DNA of 64,000 nt from Candidatus Brevundimonas phytovorans (GCA_029203145.1 CP119309.1:1451001-1515000), one strand, 5' to 3'. Shown: positions 26,758 through 36,217, counted from the stretch's first letter. A program made the numbers and translations. The notes: generated from the sequence alone by a model not told the origin.

Positions 26758-28167
26758 ATGAGCGCCGCCCAAAAGATCCTTCAAGAGATCCAGGACAAGG
26801 ACGTCCAGTACGTCGACATCCGTTTCACCGATACGCGCGGCCGCTTGCAGCACGTGACCTTCGACATCGGCATGGTCGATGAGGAATTCCTCGAAGAAGG
26901 CACCATGTTCGACGGTTCGTCGATCGCGGGCTGGAAGGCCATCAACGAGTCCGACATGCTGCTGAAGCCGGACCTGACGCGCGCCTACATCGACCCCTTC
27001 TATCAGCAGACGACGCTCTTCCTGTTCTGCGACGTCCTGAGCCCCGACACGGGCGAGCCCTACAACCGCGACAGCCGTTCGATGGCCAAGAAGGCCCTGG
27101 CCTATGTCCAGTCTTCGGGCGTGGGCGACGTGGTCTATTTCGGCCCGGAAGCCGAGTTCTTCATCTTCGACGACGTGCGCTGGAACACCGCGCCGCACAA
27201 CACCGGCTACAGCTTCGACTCGATCGAACTGCCGTCCAACACCGGCGCTGAATACGCCGAGGGCAACCTGGGCCACCGCCCGGGTCACAAGGGCGGCTAC
27301 TTCCCGGTCAACCCGGTCGACTCCGCCCAGGACCTGCGCGGTGAAATGCTGGGCGTGATGAAGGACTTGGGCATGGACCCGGAGAAGCATCACCACGAGG
27401 TCGCCCCGGCGCAGCACGAACTGGGCTTGAAGTTCAGCGACCTGCTGACCATGGCCGACCGCCTGCAGCTCTACAAATACGTGATCCACAACGTGGCCGC
27501 CGCCTACGGCAAGTCGGCGACCTTCATGGCCAAGCCCATGTTCGCCGACAACGGCTCGGGCATGCACGTCCACATGTCGATCTGGAAGGACGGCAAGCCC
27601 CAGTTCGCAGGCGACAAGTACGCCGGCCTGTCGCAGGAATGTCTGTGGTACATCGGCGGCATCATCAAGCACGCCAAGGCCATCAACGCCTTCGCCAACT
27701 CGACCACCAACTCCTACAAGCGTCTGGTCCCCGGCTATGAAGCCCCGGTGAAGCTGGCCTATTCGGCCAGCAACCGTTCGGCCTCGATCCGCATTCCGCA
27801 CGTCTCCTCGCCCAAGGCCAAGCGTCTGGAAGCCCGCTTCCCCGACCCGATGGGCAACCCCTACCTGACCTTCGTCGCCCTGCTGATGGCCGGTCTGGAC
27901 GGGATCGAGAACCGCATCGATCCGGGCGCGGCCGCCGACAAGAACCTCTACGACCTGCCGCCGGAAGAGCGCGGCTCGATTCCCGAGGTCGCCGGTTCGC
28001 TGAAGGAAGCCCTCGATGCGCTCGACGCCGACCGCGCCTTCCTCAAGAAGGGCGGCGTCATGGATGACGACTTCATCGACAGCTACATCGCGCTGAAGTC
28101 GGAAGAAGTCGCCCGCCTGCAACTGCACCCGCACCCGGTCGAGTTCGACATGTACTACAGCTGCTGA
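26758..28167 (+). CDS. glnA: Glutamine synthetase type I
   Basis: Makes glutamine from glutamate, ammonia and ATP; cytoplasmic dodecamer. 469 residues. N-terminal beta-grasp domain ending with FDGSSIAGWK, catalytic Glu ligands in GPEAEFFIFDD, the KPMFADNGSGMHVH region, and NRSASIRIP. The adenylylation site is conserved (NLYDLPPEE, Tyr about 398), so it is GSI-beta, regulated by GlnE. The gene follows glnB by 76 bp and ends in a strong terminator. Confidence 0.97.
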   Translation: MSAAQKILQEIQDKDVQYVDIRFTDTRGRLQHVTFDIGMVDEEFLEEGTMFDGSSIAGWKAINESDMLLKPDLTRAYIDPFYQQTTLFLFCDVLSPDTGEPYNRDSRSMAKKALAYVQSSGVGDVVYFGPEAEFFIFDDVRWNTAPHNTGYSFDSIELPSNTGAEYAEGNLGHRPGHKGGYFPVNPVDSAQDLRGEMLGVMKDLGMDPEKHHHEVAPAQHELGLKFSDLLTMADRLQLYKYVIHNVAAAYGKSATFMAKPMFADNGSGMHVHMSIWKDGKPQFAGDKYAGLSQECLWYIGGIIKHAKAINAFANSTTNSYKRLVPGYEAPVKLAYSASNRSASIRIPHVSSPKAKRLEARFPDPMGNPYLTFVALLMAGLDGIENRIDPGAAADKNLYDLPPEERGSIPEVAGSLKEALDALDADRAFLKKGGVMDDDFIDSYIALKSEEVARLQLHPHPVEFDMYYSC

Positions 28168-28190
28168 TCCCCGGATCAGGCTGACGATCA

Positions 28191-28222
28191 AGGCGCCGGG
28201 CGGCAACGTCCGGCGCCTTTTT
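28191..28222 (+). terminator. Intrinsic terminator after glnA
   Basis: Nine-base-pair stem AGGCGCCGG/CCGGCGCCT (28191-28199 with 28210-28218), followed by a T-run. Confidence 0.9.
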
Positions 28223-28297
28223 CATGAACTGGCGTCCAGGCTGAGGGCGCCGCCTCGAGGACGCGTATAGACAGACAGGCAAGGCGAGGGCGAAGCG

Positions 28298-28573
28298 ATG
28301 ACGCACCAGATCGACAGGCTGATCGGAAACGCACAGGTCGAGGAATCCCGACTGGGCAATCTCGAGACCGATGTCTGGGGCCGGATTGAGCAGCTACAGT
28401 CCGAACGGCGCCTGGGTCAGGTCCGCATGGCGGCCCTGGCCATGGCCCTGGTCGTCGGCGTGGCCAATGGCGGCCTGTTCGCCCTCACCCGCCCCGCGCC
28501 CCCTTCCGAAATCCAGGTCTTCAGTCTGGCCAGCGCCTCCTCCCCCCTGTTCCGGCTGGAGGCCAGTCGATGA
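28298..28573 (+). CDS. Small single-TM protein, candidate anti-sigma factor (CnrY-like position)
   Basis: 91 residues with a charged cytoplasmic N-terminus (1-43), one TM helix (about 44-64) and a short periplasmic tail. No recognisable zinc-type anti-sigma motif. It overlaps the metal-sensor gene by 4 bp, and an ECF sigma gene follows. Size, topology and gene order match CnrY/NccY, the membrane anti-sigma of the cnrYXH system, whose short N-terminal segment holds the sigma factor. The role is inferred from context; sequence similarity to CnrY is not claimed. Confidence 0.65.
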   Translation: MTHQIDRLIGNAQVEESRLGNLETDVWGRIEQLQSERRLGQVRMAALAMALVVGVANGGLFALTRPAPPSEIQVFSLASASSPLFRLEASR

Positions 28574-29010
28574 TCGCGAGCTGGAAGTCCATCGCCCTGA
28601 CGGCTCTGTTGGCCGCCCTGGTCAGCGGCGCCGGAGTCTGGCTCGGGGCCGGATGGGTGTCGCAGCAACGCGCGGCGCCCAGCCTGCACGACATCGTCCA
28701 CAATGATCTCGACCTGACCCCCGAACAGGCCGCCCGCCTCAAGGTTGTCGAGGACCGCTTCGCCACGACCCGTCCCGCGCTTGAAGAAGACGTCCGCGCC
28801 GCCAACCGCGAACTGGCCGCCGCCATCGCCGCCAATCAGGGCGACAGCCCCCAGGTCCAGGCCGCCGTCGATCATTTCCATGACGCCATGGGCGCGCTGC
28901 AAAAGGCGACCATCGCCCATGTCTTCGAGATGCGCGCCGTCCTGACGCCCGAACAGACCCGCGTCTTTGATCGCGGCATCTCCGACGCCTTGCTGCAAGA
29001 AACCCGATAG
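28570..29010 (+). CDS. Periplasmic metal-sensor protein of the CnrX/CzcE-like heavy-metal sensor family
   Basis: 146 residues. One N-terminal membrane anchor/signal (about 7-30) precedes an all-helical periplasmic hairpin domain (CpxP/CnrX-like fold, with LTPEQ repeats at 49-53 and 125-129). Potential metal ligands H40, H44, E61, H117 and M121 occur at exactly the spacing of the CnrX Co/Ni site (H42, H46, E63, H119, M123). The gene overlaps the upstream small TM protein by 4 bp and is followed after 8 bp by an ECF sigma factor. No efflux pump genes are adjacent. The family could also be called DUF/Spy-like; the metal is not established. Confidence 0.85.
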   Translation: MIASWKSIALTALLAALVSGAGVWLGAGWVSQQRAAPSLHDIVHNDLDLTPEQAARLKVVEDRFATTRPALEEDVRAANRELAAAIAANQGDSPQVQAAVDHFHDAMGALQKATIAHVFEMRAVLTPEQTRVFDRGISDALLQETR

Positions 29011-29018
29011 GTCCGAGG

Positions 29019-29576
29019 GTGGAAGACGAGGCTTCCCTGCCGGCGCGCGCCGCGCGCGGCGACCGCGCAGCCTTCACCGCGCTGATGGAGGCCACCAAGG
29101 CCGACCTGCATCGCTTCGTCCGCCGCTATGTGGGCGAAGACGACGACGCCTATGACCTGGTTCAGGAAACCTATGTCGCGGCCTGGCTGGCCATTCGTCG
29201 CTACGACCCCGCGCGGCCCTTCGCCGTCTGGCTGAGGGCCATCGCCATCAACAAATGCCGCGACTGGGGCCGCAAGCGCGCTGTCAGACGCGCCGTGCGC
29301 GGCGTCATGGGTCTGGATGCGCCCGAAGCCCTGGCGGTCGGCGACGACGCCCCCGCTGGCGAAGTTCAGTTGGATGACCGGCGGCGCATGGCGGCTCTGG
29401 ATCGCACCGTGGCGAGCCTGCCGGACACCTTGAAGACCCCCCTGCTGCTGGCCACGCTTGAGGGCCTCTCGCACGCCGAGATCGCCCGCCTGATCGGCGT
29501 GACGCCCAAGGCGGTCGAGACCCGGATCGCGCGCGCCCGGCGGGCCCTGGGGGCGGCGCTGGGCCGCACGCCCTAG
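29019..29576 (+). CDS. ECF-family RNA polymerase sigma factor
   Basis: 185 residues starting at GTG 29019. Sigma region 2 is clear (DLHRFVRRYVGEDDDAYDLV, then ETYVAAWLAIRRYDP, RPFAVWLRAIAINKCRDW) and region 4 forms the HTH (LEGLSHAEIARLIGVTPKAV, then ETRIARARRAL). It is third in a YXH-type operon with a membrane anti-sigma candidate and a periplasmic metal sensor, so release of this factor probably responds to an envelope metal signal. Target genes are not visible in the window. It converges on pyrG with a 9-bp gap and no obvious terminator. Confidence 0.93.
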   Translation: MEDEASLPARAARGDRAAFTALMEATKADLHRFVRRYVGEDDDAYDLVQETYVAAWLAIRRYDPARPFAVWLRAIAINKCRDWGRKRAVRRAVRGVMGLDAPEALAVGDDAPAGEVQLDDRRRMAALDRTVASLPDTLKTPLLLATLEGLSHAEIARLIGVTPKAVETRIARARRALGAALGRTP

Positions 29577-29585
29577 CCCCTCGTT

Positions 29586-31238
29586 CTAGACGAGGCGGCT
29601 CTGCACCACGGCGGCGCCGATAAAGCTGGCGAAGAGGGGGTGGGGCTTGAACGGGCGGCTCTTCAGCTCCGGGTGGTACTGGACGCCGATGAACCAGGGA
29701 TGGTCCGTTCGCTCGACCGTTTCCGGCAGGACGCCGTCAGGCGACAGACCCGCAAAGACCAGACCGGCCTTCTGCTCGATCGCCTCGCGATAGTTGATGT
29801 TCACCTCATAGCGGTGACGGTGGCGCTCACTGATCTCTGTGGAGCCGTAGATGTCGGCGATCTTGGACCCCGCGATCAGAGTCGAATCATAGGCGCCCAG
29901 ACGCATGGTGCCGCCCAGGTCGCCGCCCTGCTGACGCAGGACGCGCTGATTGCCCTGCGTCCACTCGGTCATCAGACCGACGACGGGTTCTTCCGCCGGG
30001 CCGAATTCGGTCGAGGTCGCCTTGGGGAAACCCGCCAGATTCCGGGCCGCCTCGATCACCGCCATCTGCATGCCGAAGCAGATGCCGAAGTAAGGGATCT
30101 TGCGCTCACGCGCGAAGCGCGCCGCCTCGATCTTGCCCTCGGCCCCGCGCTCGCCGAAGCCGCCGGGGACCAGGACCGCATGGGCGCCCTGCAGACGCTC
30201 CTGGCAGGCCTGGGGGTCGCCTTCAAACGTGTCGGCCTCGACCCAGTCGATGTTGACCTTGACGTTGTTGGCCACCCCGCCGTGATGCAGGGCCTCGATC
30301 AGGGACTTATAGGCGTCCTTGAGCACGGTGTACTTGCCGACCACGGCGATGGTGACTTCGCCGTCCGGATGCAGGCGACGACGCACGATCTCCTCCCAGC
30401 TCGACAGGTCGGGCTGAGGCGCGTCGGTGATGCCGAAGTGGGCCAGGACTTCGCTGTCCAGACCTTCGTGGTGGTAGTCCAACGGCACGGCGTAGATGTC
30501 GGCCGAGTCCATCGCCTGGATGACGCCGCTCTCGCGCACGTTGCAGAACTGTCCGATCTTGCGCTTTTCCTCGGCCGGGATCGGCTGCTCGCAGCGGCAC
30601 AGCAGGATGTCGGGCTGGATGCCGATGGAGCGCAGCTCCTTGACCGAGTGCTGCGTCGGCTTGGTCTTCATCTCGCCGGCCGTCTTGATGAAGGGCAGCA
30701 GGGTCAGGTGGACAAAGCAGGACTGACCGCGCGGCAGGTCCTGGCCGAGCTGGCGGATGGCCTCGAAGAAGGGCAGACCCTCGATGTCGCCGACGGTGCC
30801 GCCGATCTCGACCAGGACGAAGTCCACGTCCTCGCCCGCGTCCGTCTTGGCCGGGCTGAGGCAGAACTGCTTGATCTGGTCGGTGACGTGCGGAATCACC
30901 TGGACGGTCGCGCCCAGATAGTCGCCGCGACGTTCCTTCTCCAGGATGGTCGAATAGATGCGCCCGGTCGTGACGTTGTCCGACTTGGCGGCCGAGACGC
31001 CGGTGAAGCGCTCATAGTGGCCCAGATCGAGGTCGGTCTCGGCGCCGTCGTCGGTCACGAAGACCTCGCCGTGCTGATAGGGGCTCATCGTCCCCGGATC
31101 GACGTTCAGATAAGGGTCCAGCTTGCGCAGACGGACCTTGTAACCTCGTGCCTGCAAAAGAGCGCCGAGAGCGGCGGAGGCGAGGCCTTTTCCTAGCGAG
31201 GAAACCACGCCGCCGGTGATGAACACATAGCGAGCCAT
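29586..31238 (-). CDS. pyrG: CTP synthase
   Basis: Amidates UTP to CTP using glutamine. 550 residues from ATG 31238. The N-terminal synthase domain has GGVVSSLGKGLA (P-loop) and EIGGTVGDIE; the C-terminal class I glutamine amidotransferase has the nucleophile in YFGICFGMQ (about residue 385) and the triad His/Glu in GVQYHPEL. CtpS also forms filaments that affect cell curvature in Caulobacter, where it is known to interact with crescentin. The longer open frame upstream has no family resemblance. It follows secG. Confidence 0.97.
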   Translation of the reverse strand: MARYVFITGGVVSSLGKGLASAALGALLQARGYKVRLRKLDPYLNVDPGTMSPYQHGEVFVTDDGAETDLDLGHYERFTGVSAAKSDNVTTGRIYSTILEKERRGDYLGATVQVIPHVTDQIKQFCLSPAKTDAGEDVDFVLVEIGGTVGDIEGLPFFEAIRQLGQDLPRGQSCFVHLTLLPFIKTAGEMKTKPTQHSVKELRSIGIQPDILLCRCEQPIPAEEKRKIGQFCNVRESGVIQAMDSADIYAVPLDYHHEGLDSEVLAHFGITDAPQPDLSSWEEIVRRRLHPDGEVTIAVVGKYTVLKDAYKSLIEALHHGGVANNVKVNIDWVEADTFEGDPQACQERLQGAHAVLVPGGFGERGAEGKIEAARFARERKIPYFGICFGMQMAVIEAARNLAGFPKATSTEFGPAEEPVVGLMTEWTQGNQRVLRQQGGDLGGTMRLGAYDSTLIAGSKIADIYGSTEISERHRHRYEVNINYREAIEQKAGLVFAGLSPDGVLPETVERTDHPWFIGVQYHPELKSRPFKPHPLFASFIGAAVVQSRLV

Positions 31239-31310
31239 GGGCGGACACCTTACTCCATGATTCGCGGCGGGAGCATGGCCCGACGCAAAACATCTGTTGA
31301 ACATAAGAAG

Positions 31311-31334
31311 AAAGCGCGCCCTGCGGCGCGCTTT
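31311..31334 (-). terminator. Hairpin terminator between secG and pyrG
   Basis: A perfect ten-base-pair stem AAAGCGCGCC/GGCGCGCTTT (31311-31320 with 31325-31334, four-base loop). On the minus strand it is followed by CTTCTTAT, a short T-rich tail. It lies 26 bp after the secG stop and before pyrG, so it may attenuate read-through from tpiA-secG. Confidence 0.7.
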
Positions 31335-31359
31335 CCGGGATTTCTTAGCTGTCGGGGGC

Positions 31360-31779
31360 CTATTGCGCCGGCGCGGGGGCCGGAGCCGCGGAGGCCGGAA
31401 GGCTGGCTTCCAGATCGTCCAGCGAGGGCGCCGCGGGAGCGGCCGGTGTCGGGGCGGCCTGTTCAGCCGGCGCCGCCGGCTGCTCATTGCCGACCGCGAT
31501 GGCGCCCACGGCGTCGGCGTCGATCACCGAACGCGAACCGCGGGCGAAGTTGCCGGCGATGGTCAGGCTGATGGCGCAGACGAAGAAGGCGACGGCCAGG
31601 ATCGACGTGGCCCGCGTCAGCAGGTTGCCCGCGCCGCGCGCGGTCATGAAGCCCGACGGGCCTCCGCCCATGCCCAGGGCCCCGCCCTCAGAGCGTTGCA
31701 GCAGGATCACGGCCGTCAAAGCGACCGAGATCAGGATCATGGCGACGAGCAAGATGGTCTGGAGCATGGTGTCAATCAT
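31360..31779 (-). CDS. secG: Protein translocase subunit SecG
   Basis: Third core subunit of the SecYEG channel in the inner membrane. Two TM helices (about 5-25 and 57-78) flank the conserved cytoplasmic loop ILLQRSEGGALGMGGG. A long Ala/Pro-rich C-terminal tail (about 95-139), common in alphaproteobacteria, follows. A second ATG four codons in is an alternative start. It lies between tpiA and pyrG on the same strand, the common tpiA-secG-pyrG order. Confidence 0.93.
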   Translation of the reverse strand: MIDTMLQTILLVAMILISVALTAVILLQRSEGGALGMGGGPSGFMTARGAGNLLTRATSILAVAFFVCAISLTIAGNFARGSRSVIDADAVGAIAVGNEQPAAPAEQAAPTPAAPAAPSLDDLEASLPASAAPAPAPAQ

Positions 31780-31872
31780 GTGGGCGCGCAGATGCGCCGA
31801 TCAAGCGGCGGCGTCTAACACCGATGCGGGACCGGGGCAAACGCCGAACGAAATGTGGCGCGAAATCCTCGC

Positions 31873-32622
31873 CTAGACGGCGCGGACAATGCCCAGGAAG
31901 TCCTCGGCCTTCAGCGACGCCCCGCCGACCAGGGCGCCGCCCACCTCCGCCACAGCCAGGATTTCCGCCGCGTTCGACGGCTTGACCGAGCCGCCATAAA
32001 GGATCGGCGCGACGCGACCGCCCTCGCCCAGCCTGGCGACCATGGCGGCGCGGACGGCGGCGTGGACTTCCTCGATCTGTTCCAGCGTCGGCGTCAGGCC
32101 GGTGCCGATGGCCCAGACCGGTTCATAGGCCACGGCGAAGGCCTTGCCCGCCAGCGACGACGGCAGCGAACCGGCGACCTGACGGCTGACCACCTCGACC
32201 GCCTCCCCGGCTTCGCGCTCGGCCAGGGTCTCGCCGATGCAGATGATGGGCTCCAGACCGGCGGCCAGAGCGGCCTCGACCTTGGCGGCGACATCGGCGT
32301 CGGTCTCGCCAAATCCTGCGCGGCGCTCCGAGTGCCCCAGAATCACCAGGCTGGCCCCAGCATCGACCAGCATGGCGGCGGACACCGACCCGGTGAAGGC
32401 GCCCGAGGCTTCGGCATGGCAGTCCTGCCCGCCCAGTTCGACCGAGCCGCCCGCCAGGGCGCGCGCCATCCGCTCCGTCAGCGTCGCGGGCGGGCACAGG
32501 GCCACGCGGCAAGCCGCAGCCTGTTCCTGCAAGGCTTTCGCCAGGGCTTCAGCCTCGCCCAGGCTCGCGCCCAGGCCGTTCATTTTCCAGTTGCCGGCGA
32601 CCAGCTTCGCAGATTGTTTCAT
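31873..32622 (-). CDS. tpiA: Triosephosphate isomerase
   Basis: Interconverts DHAP and glyceraldehyde-3-P. 249-residue TIM barrel with the active-site Lys in GNWKMNG, the electrophile His in ILGHSERR, the catalytic Glu in AYEPVWAIGTG, and the phosphate loop LYGGSVKP. It is divergent from ppiD (131 bp gap) and followed by secG on the same strand. Confidence 0.97.
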   Translation of the reverse strand: MKQSAKLVAGNWKMNGLGASLGEAEALAKALQEQAAACRVALCPPATLTERMARALAGGSVELGGQDCHAEASGAFTGSVSAAMLVDAGASLVILGHSERRAGFGETDADVAAKVEAALAAGLEPIICIGETLAEREAGEAVEVVSRQVAGSLPSSLAGKAFAVAYEPVWAIGTGLTPTLEQIEEVHAAVRAAMVARLGEGGRVAPILYGGSVKPSNAAEILAVAEVGGALVGGASLKAEDFLGIVRAV

Positions 32623-32753
32623 GCGGCTTGTTTAGGTCCCGTTGTCGCGGAAGCCAAGATGTTGGGGTGCGTCCGCTTGCGGCGCCCTAGGGACTGCCCG
32701 TATAGGCGAGCGTGGCGCCCCTTTGACGCCGGCCCTCGTCAGGTTCTTTCTCG

Positions 32754-34679
32754 ATGATCACGCTGTTCCGCAACTTCTCCAAGTCGAAATGGGCTGCGGG
32801 CCTGTTCGCCTTGATCATCCTCAGCTTCCTGATCGTGGGCGCTCAGTCGGATGTCTTCTCCAACCTCGGTCCGAAGCACGTCATCGACGCCGGCGACCGC
32901 AGCGTCGGCGCCCAGCAGTTCCGCGCCGACTTCGAGCGGGTGCGTAACAACCTGCAGGAGCAGGCCGGTCGCCCCGTGTCCTTCGAGGACATGGTCAAGG
33001 AGAACATCCACACCCAGTATCTGGAAAGCCAGACCCAACGCATGGGCTTCCTCGCCTGGGCCTGGAACGCCGGCATCCGCCCCGGCAAGGAGCTGGTGCT
33101 GAAGGAAATCCGCCAGATCCCGGCCTTCTTCAATCAGGTCAGCGGCCAGTTTGATCAGGACCGCTATGAACAGGCGCTCGCCGCCCAGGGCCTGACCTCG
33201 GAAATGCTGGAACAGGACCTGCGCGACCAGTACGTCGCCAGCCAGTTCGGCGCCGCTGTCTTCGCCGGCGCCCGCGTGCCGCGCATCTATGGCGCCCTGC
33301 TCGCCGGTCAGGCGCTGGAGACCCGCGACGGTCGCTGGTTCGATGTGACCCAGGCCATGGCGGGATCGACTCCGGCGCCCACCGACGCCCAACTGACCGC
33401 CTTCATCAACGAGAACGCCGCCCAACTGCGCCGTCCCGAATTCCGCATGGTCTCGATCGTGCTGTTCAATCCGGGCCCCAACAGCCAGCCGACGCCGATC
33501 ACCGAGGAGCGCATCCGTGAGCGCTTCGAGTTCCGCAAGGCCGCCCTGTCGAACGCCGAGAAGCGCACCTTCGTCACCCTGACGGCGCCGACCAAGGCCG
33601 CCGCCGACCGCATCGCCGCCGACCTGCGCGCCGGCAAGACGCCGGCCGAAGTCGCCGCCGCCAACAAGATCGAGGCCAGCAACTACAACGACACGCCGCA
33701 GAGCGCCGTGGGCGACCCGGCCGTGGGCGCCGCCGTCTTCGCCCTGCCCGCCAATCAGGTCTCCAACCCGATCCAGAGCCGTCTCGGCTTCACGGTCGCC
33801 AAGGTCACCGCCGTCACCGCCGGCGCGCCGGCCACGCTGGAAAGCGTCCGCAGCGCTCTGGTCGAGGAACTGCGCGCCGAAGACGTCAAGGGCGCGACCT
33901 ACGCCAAGGTCGAGCAGTACGAGAAGGCCCGTCAGGACGGCAAGAACCTGGCCGATGCGGCTCAGGCCGTCGGCGCCCGCCTGATCCAGCTGCCGCCCTT
34001 CACCGCCGAGGGCCGCCTGCCCGACGGTCAGCCTATCAACGCCCCGCGTCAGATCTTCGAACAGGCCTATGCCCTGTCCAAGGGCGGCGAGAGCGACATC
34101 ATTGACGCCGGCGAAGGCCAGTATTTCGCCGTCCGCGTCGACGACATTCGCCCGTCCGCCCTGCCGACCCTGGCCGAGGTTCGCGCCCCCCTGGCCCAGC
34201 AATGGACCATGCGGGAGAACGCCCGTCGCCTCTCGGCCAAGGCCGAGGAACTGGCCCAACGCGTGCGCGGCGGCGAGGACATCGCCAAGGTCGCCGCCTC
34301 GGTCGGCGCCCAGCTGACGACCCGCACCGCCGTCCAGCAGAGCCGTGAAAGCCAGACGCAACTGGGCGAAGGCGTCCTGCGCGGCCTGTTCGGCCAAGGC
34401 AAGGGCCAGGTCTTCACCGGCCAGACCCAGACCGGCTTTGTCGTCGGCCACGTCGACGCCATCCACGGCGCCGTGCCGGCCCTGGCCGCCCCGCTGGTCG
34501 AGCAGGTCCGTCCGCGCCTGACCCAGGAGCTGGCTAACGCCATGGTCGAGCAAAGCTTCAACGCCGGCGCCGCCCGCGTGAAAGCCAAGAACGACCCGGC
34601 CGCCGCCATCGCCGCCCTGGGCATCGAAGCCCCGGCAGCCGCTCCGGCGGCTCCGGTCCCCGCGCCTGCCAAGAAATGA
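32754..34679 (+). CDS. ppiD: PpiD/SurA-type periplasmic peptidyl-prolyl isomerase (membrane-anchored)
   Basis: 641 residues: an N-terminal TM anchor (about 13-30), a SurA_N-like chaperone region (RVNNLQ-type helices, about 40-220), parvulin-like regions (around residues 235-370, AADLRAGKTPAEVAAAN), and an Ala/Pro tail. It assists folding of outer-membrane and secreted proteins at the Sec exit. A canonical catalytic parvulin core is weak, so activity may be chaperone-like. trpE overlaps its stop by 4 bp, making ppiD the promoter-proximal gene of trpE. Confidence 0.9.
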   Translation: MITLFRNFSKSKWAAGLFALIILSFLIVGAQSDVFSNLGPKHVIDAGDRSVGAQQFRADFERVRNNLQEQAGRPVSFEDMVKENIHTQYLESQTQRMGFLAWAWNAGIRPGKELVLKEIRQIPAFFNQVSGQFDQDRYEQALAAQGLTSEMLEQDLRDQYVASQFGAAVFAGARVPRIYGALLAGQALETRDGRWFDVTQAMAGSTPAPTDAQLTAFINENAAQLRRPEFRMVSIVLFNPGPNSQPTPITEERIRERFEFRKAALSNAEKRTFVTLTAPTKAAADRIAADLRAGKTPAEVAAANKIEASNYNDTPQSAVGDPAVGAAVFALPANQVSNPIQSRLGFTVAKVTAVTAGAPATLESVRSALVEELRAEDVKGATYAKVEQYEKARQDGKNLADAAQAVGARLIQLPPFTAEGRLPDGQPINAPRQIFEQAYALSKGGESDIIDAGEGQYFAVRVDDIRPSALPTLAEVRAPLAQQWTMRENARRLSAKAEELAQRVRGGEDIAKVAASVGAQLTTRTAVQQSRESQTQLGEGVLRGLFGQGKGQVFTGQTQTGFVVGHVDAIHGAVPALAAPLVEQVRPRLTQELANAMVEQSFNAGAARVKAKNDPAAAIAALGIEAPAAAPAAPVPAPAKK

Positions 34680-36217
34680 GCCAGGGCGTCGGACAGGAAG
34701 CTGAACGCACCGCGTTTGTCACTGGCCTGACCTCAGGCCGCCCCCAGGTCGTCGTTCGCCGCTTGATCGACGACCTGGAGACGCCCGTCTCGGCCTTCCT
34801 CAAGGTCGGGCACGGGCGGCCCTACGCCAGCCTGCTGGAGTCGGTCGAAGGCGGCGCCGTCAACGGTCGCTACTCAATCGTCACCCTGGCCCCCGACGTC
34901 GTCTGGCGCTGCCGCGACGGCCAGGCCGAGATGGCGCGCGGCGAGGCGGTCCTGGCCGATCGCTTCACGCCCGAAGACCGGCCCGCGCTGGAGTCCCTGC
35001 GCGCCCTGATCGCCGCCACCCGGTTCGACCTGCCCGACGACCTGCCGCCCATGGCCGCCGGTCTGTTCGGCGTCTTCGGCTATGACATGGTGCGTCTGCT
35101 GGAGCCGCTGGGCCCGGCCAACCCCGACCCGCTGAACCTGCCCGACGCCGTCATGGCGCGCCCGTCGCTGGTCGCCATCTTCGATTCGGTGAAGCACGAG
35201 ATCGTCCTGATCGCCGCCGCCTATCCCGATAGCGCCGCTGATCCCGACACCGCGTTCAACGCCGCCATCGCCCGCCTCGACGATTTCGTTGAGCGCCTGC
35301 GCAGCCCGCTGCCGATCCAGCGCGAAGCCGAGCCGGCGCCCGCGCCCGACTTCCACACCCCCGTCGACGCCGCTGGCTTCGACGCCATGGTCGCCAGGGC
35401 CAAGGACTACATCACCGCTGGCGACATCTTCCAGGTCGTGCTGGCGCACCGCTTCTCGGCGCCGTGGAGCCAGGACCCGTTCGCCTTCTATCGCTCGCTG
35501 CGTCGCGGCAACCCGTCGCCCTATCTCTTCTTCCTCGACTATGTCGATTTCCAGCTGGCCGGCTCCAGCCCGGAAATCCTGGTCCGGTTGAAGGACGGTC
35601 GCGTCACTATCCGCCCGCTGGCCGGCACCCGCCCGCGCGGCGCCACGCCCGAGGCTGACAAGGCGCTGGAAGCCGAGCTTCTGGCTGATCCCAAGGAGCG
35701 CGCTGAGCACCTGATGCTGCTCGATCTGGGCCGCAACGACGTGGGCCGCGTTTCATCGCCCGGCTCGGTCGAGGTGACGGAAAGCTTCGTCGTCGAGCGC
35801 TACAGCCAAGTCATGCACATCGTCTCCAACGTGCACGGCGCCGCTGATCCCAGGCTGGACGCCGTGGACACGCTGCTGGCGGCGCTTCCCGCCGGCACCC
35901 TGTCGGGCGCGCCCAAGGTAAGGGCCATGGAGATCATCGACGAACTGGAAACCGAGAAGCGCGGCGTCGGCTATGGCGGCGGCGTGGGCTATATCTCGGC
36001 CAATGGCGAGGCGGACATCTGCATCGTCCTGCGCACCGCCATGTTCGCCCAGAACCAGATCTTCGTTCAGGCCGGCGCCGGCGTCGTGGCCGACAGCGAC
36101 CCTGCCGCCGAATACGCCGAAACCCTGGCCAAGGCTCGCGCTCCGATGAAGGCGGCCGAGGACGCGTGGCGATTCAACGCGACCACGCGTGGCCAGGGCG
36201 CCGACGGCAAGATCTAA
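34676..36217 (+). CDS. trpE: Anthranilate synthase component I
   Basis: Converts chorismate plus ammonia to anthranilate. 513 residues. The N-terminal regulatory domain has the feedback-type LLES motif (YASLLESVEGG). The chorismate-binding domain shows DIFQVVLAHRF, SPEILV, RPLAGTRPRG, LGRNDVGRV, PAGTLSGAPK and the VQAGAGVVADS end. ATG 34676 overlaps ppiD by 4 bp. There is therefore no room for a classical trp leader peptide/attenuator directly before trpE. Confidence 0.97.
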   Translation: MSQGVGQEAERTAFVTGLTSGRPQVVVRRLIDDLETPVSAFLKVGHGRPYASLLESVEGGAVNGRYSIVTLAPDVVWRCRDGQAEMARGEAVLADRFTPEDRPALESLRALIAATRFDLPDDLPPMAAGLFGVFGYDMVRLLEPLGPANPDPLNLPDAVMARPSLVAIFDSVKHEIVLIAAAYPDSAADPDTAFNAAIARLDDFVERLRSPLPIQREAEPAPAPDFHTPVDAAGFDAMVARAKDYITAGDIFQVVLAHRFSAPWSQDPFAFYRSLRRGNPSPYLFFLDYVDFQLAGSSPEILVRLKDGRVTIRPLAGTRPRGATPEADKALEAELLADPKERAEHLMLLDLGRNDVGRVSSPGSVEVTESFVVERYSQVMHIVSNVHGAADPRLDAVDTLLAALPAGTLSGAPKVRAMEIIDELETEKRGVGYGGGVGYISANGEADICIVLRTAMFAQNQIFVQAGAGVVADSDPAAEYAETLAKARAPMKAAEDAWRFNATTRGQGADGKI

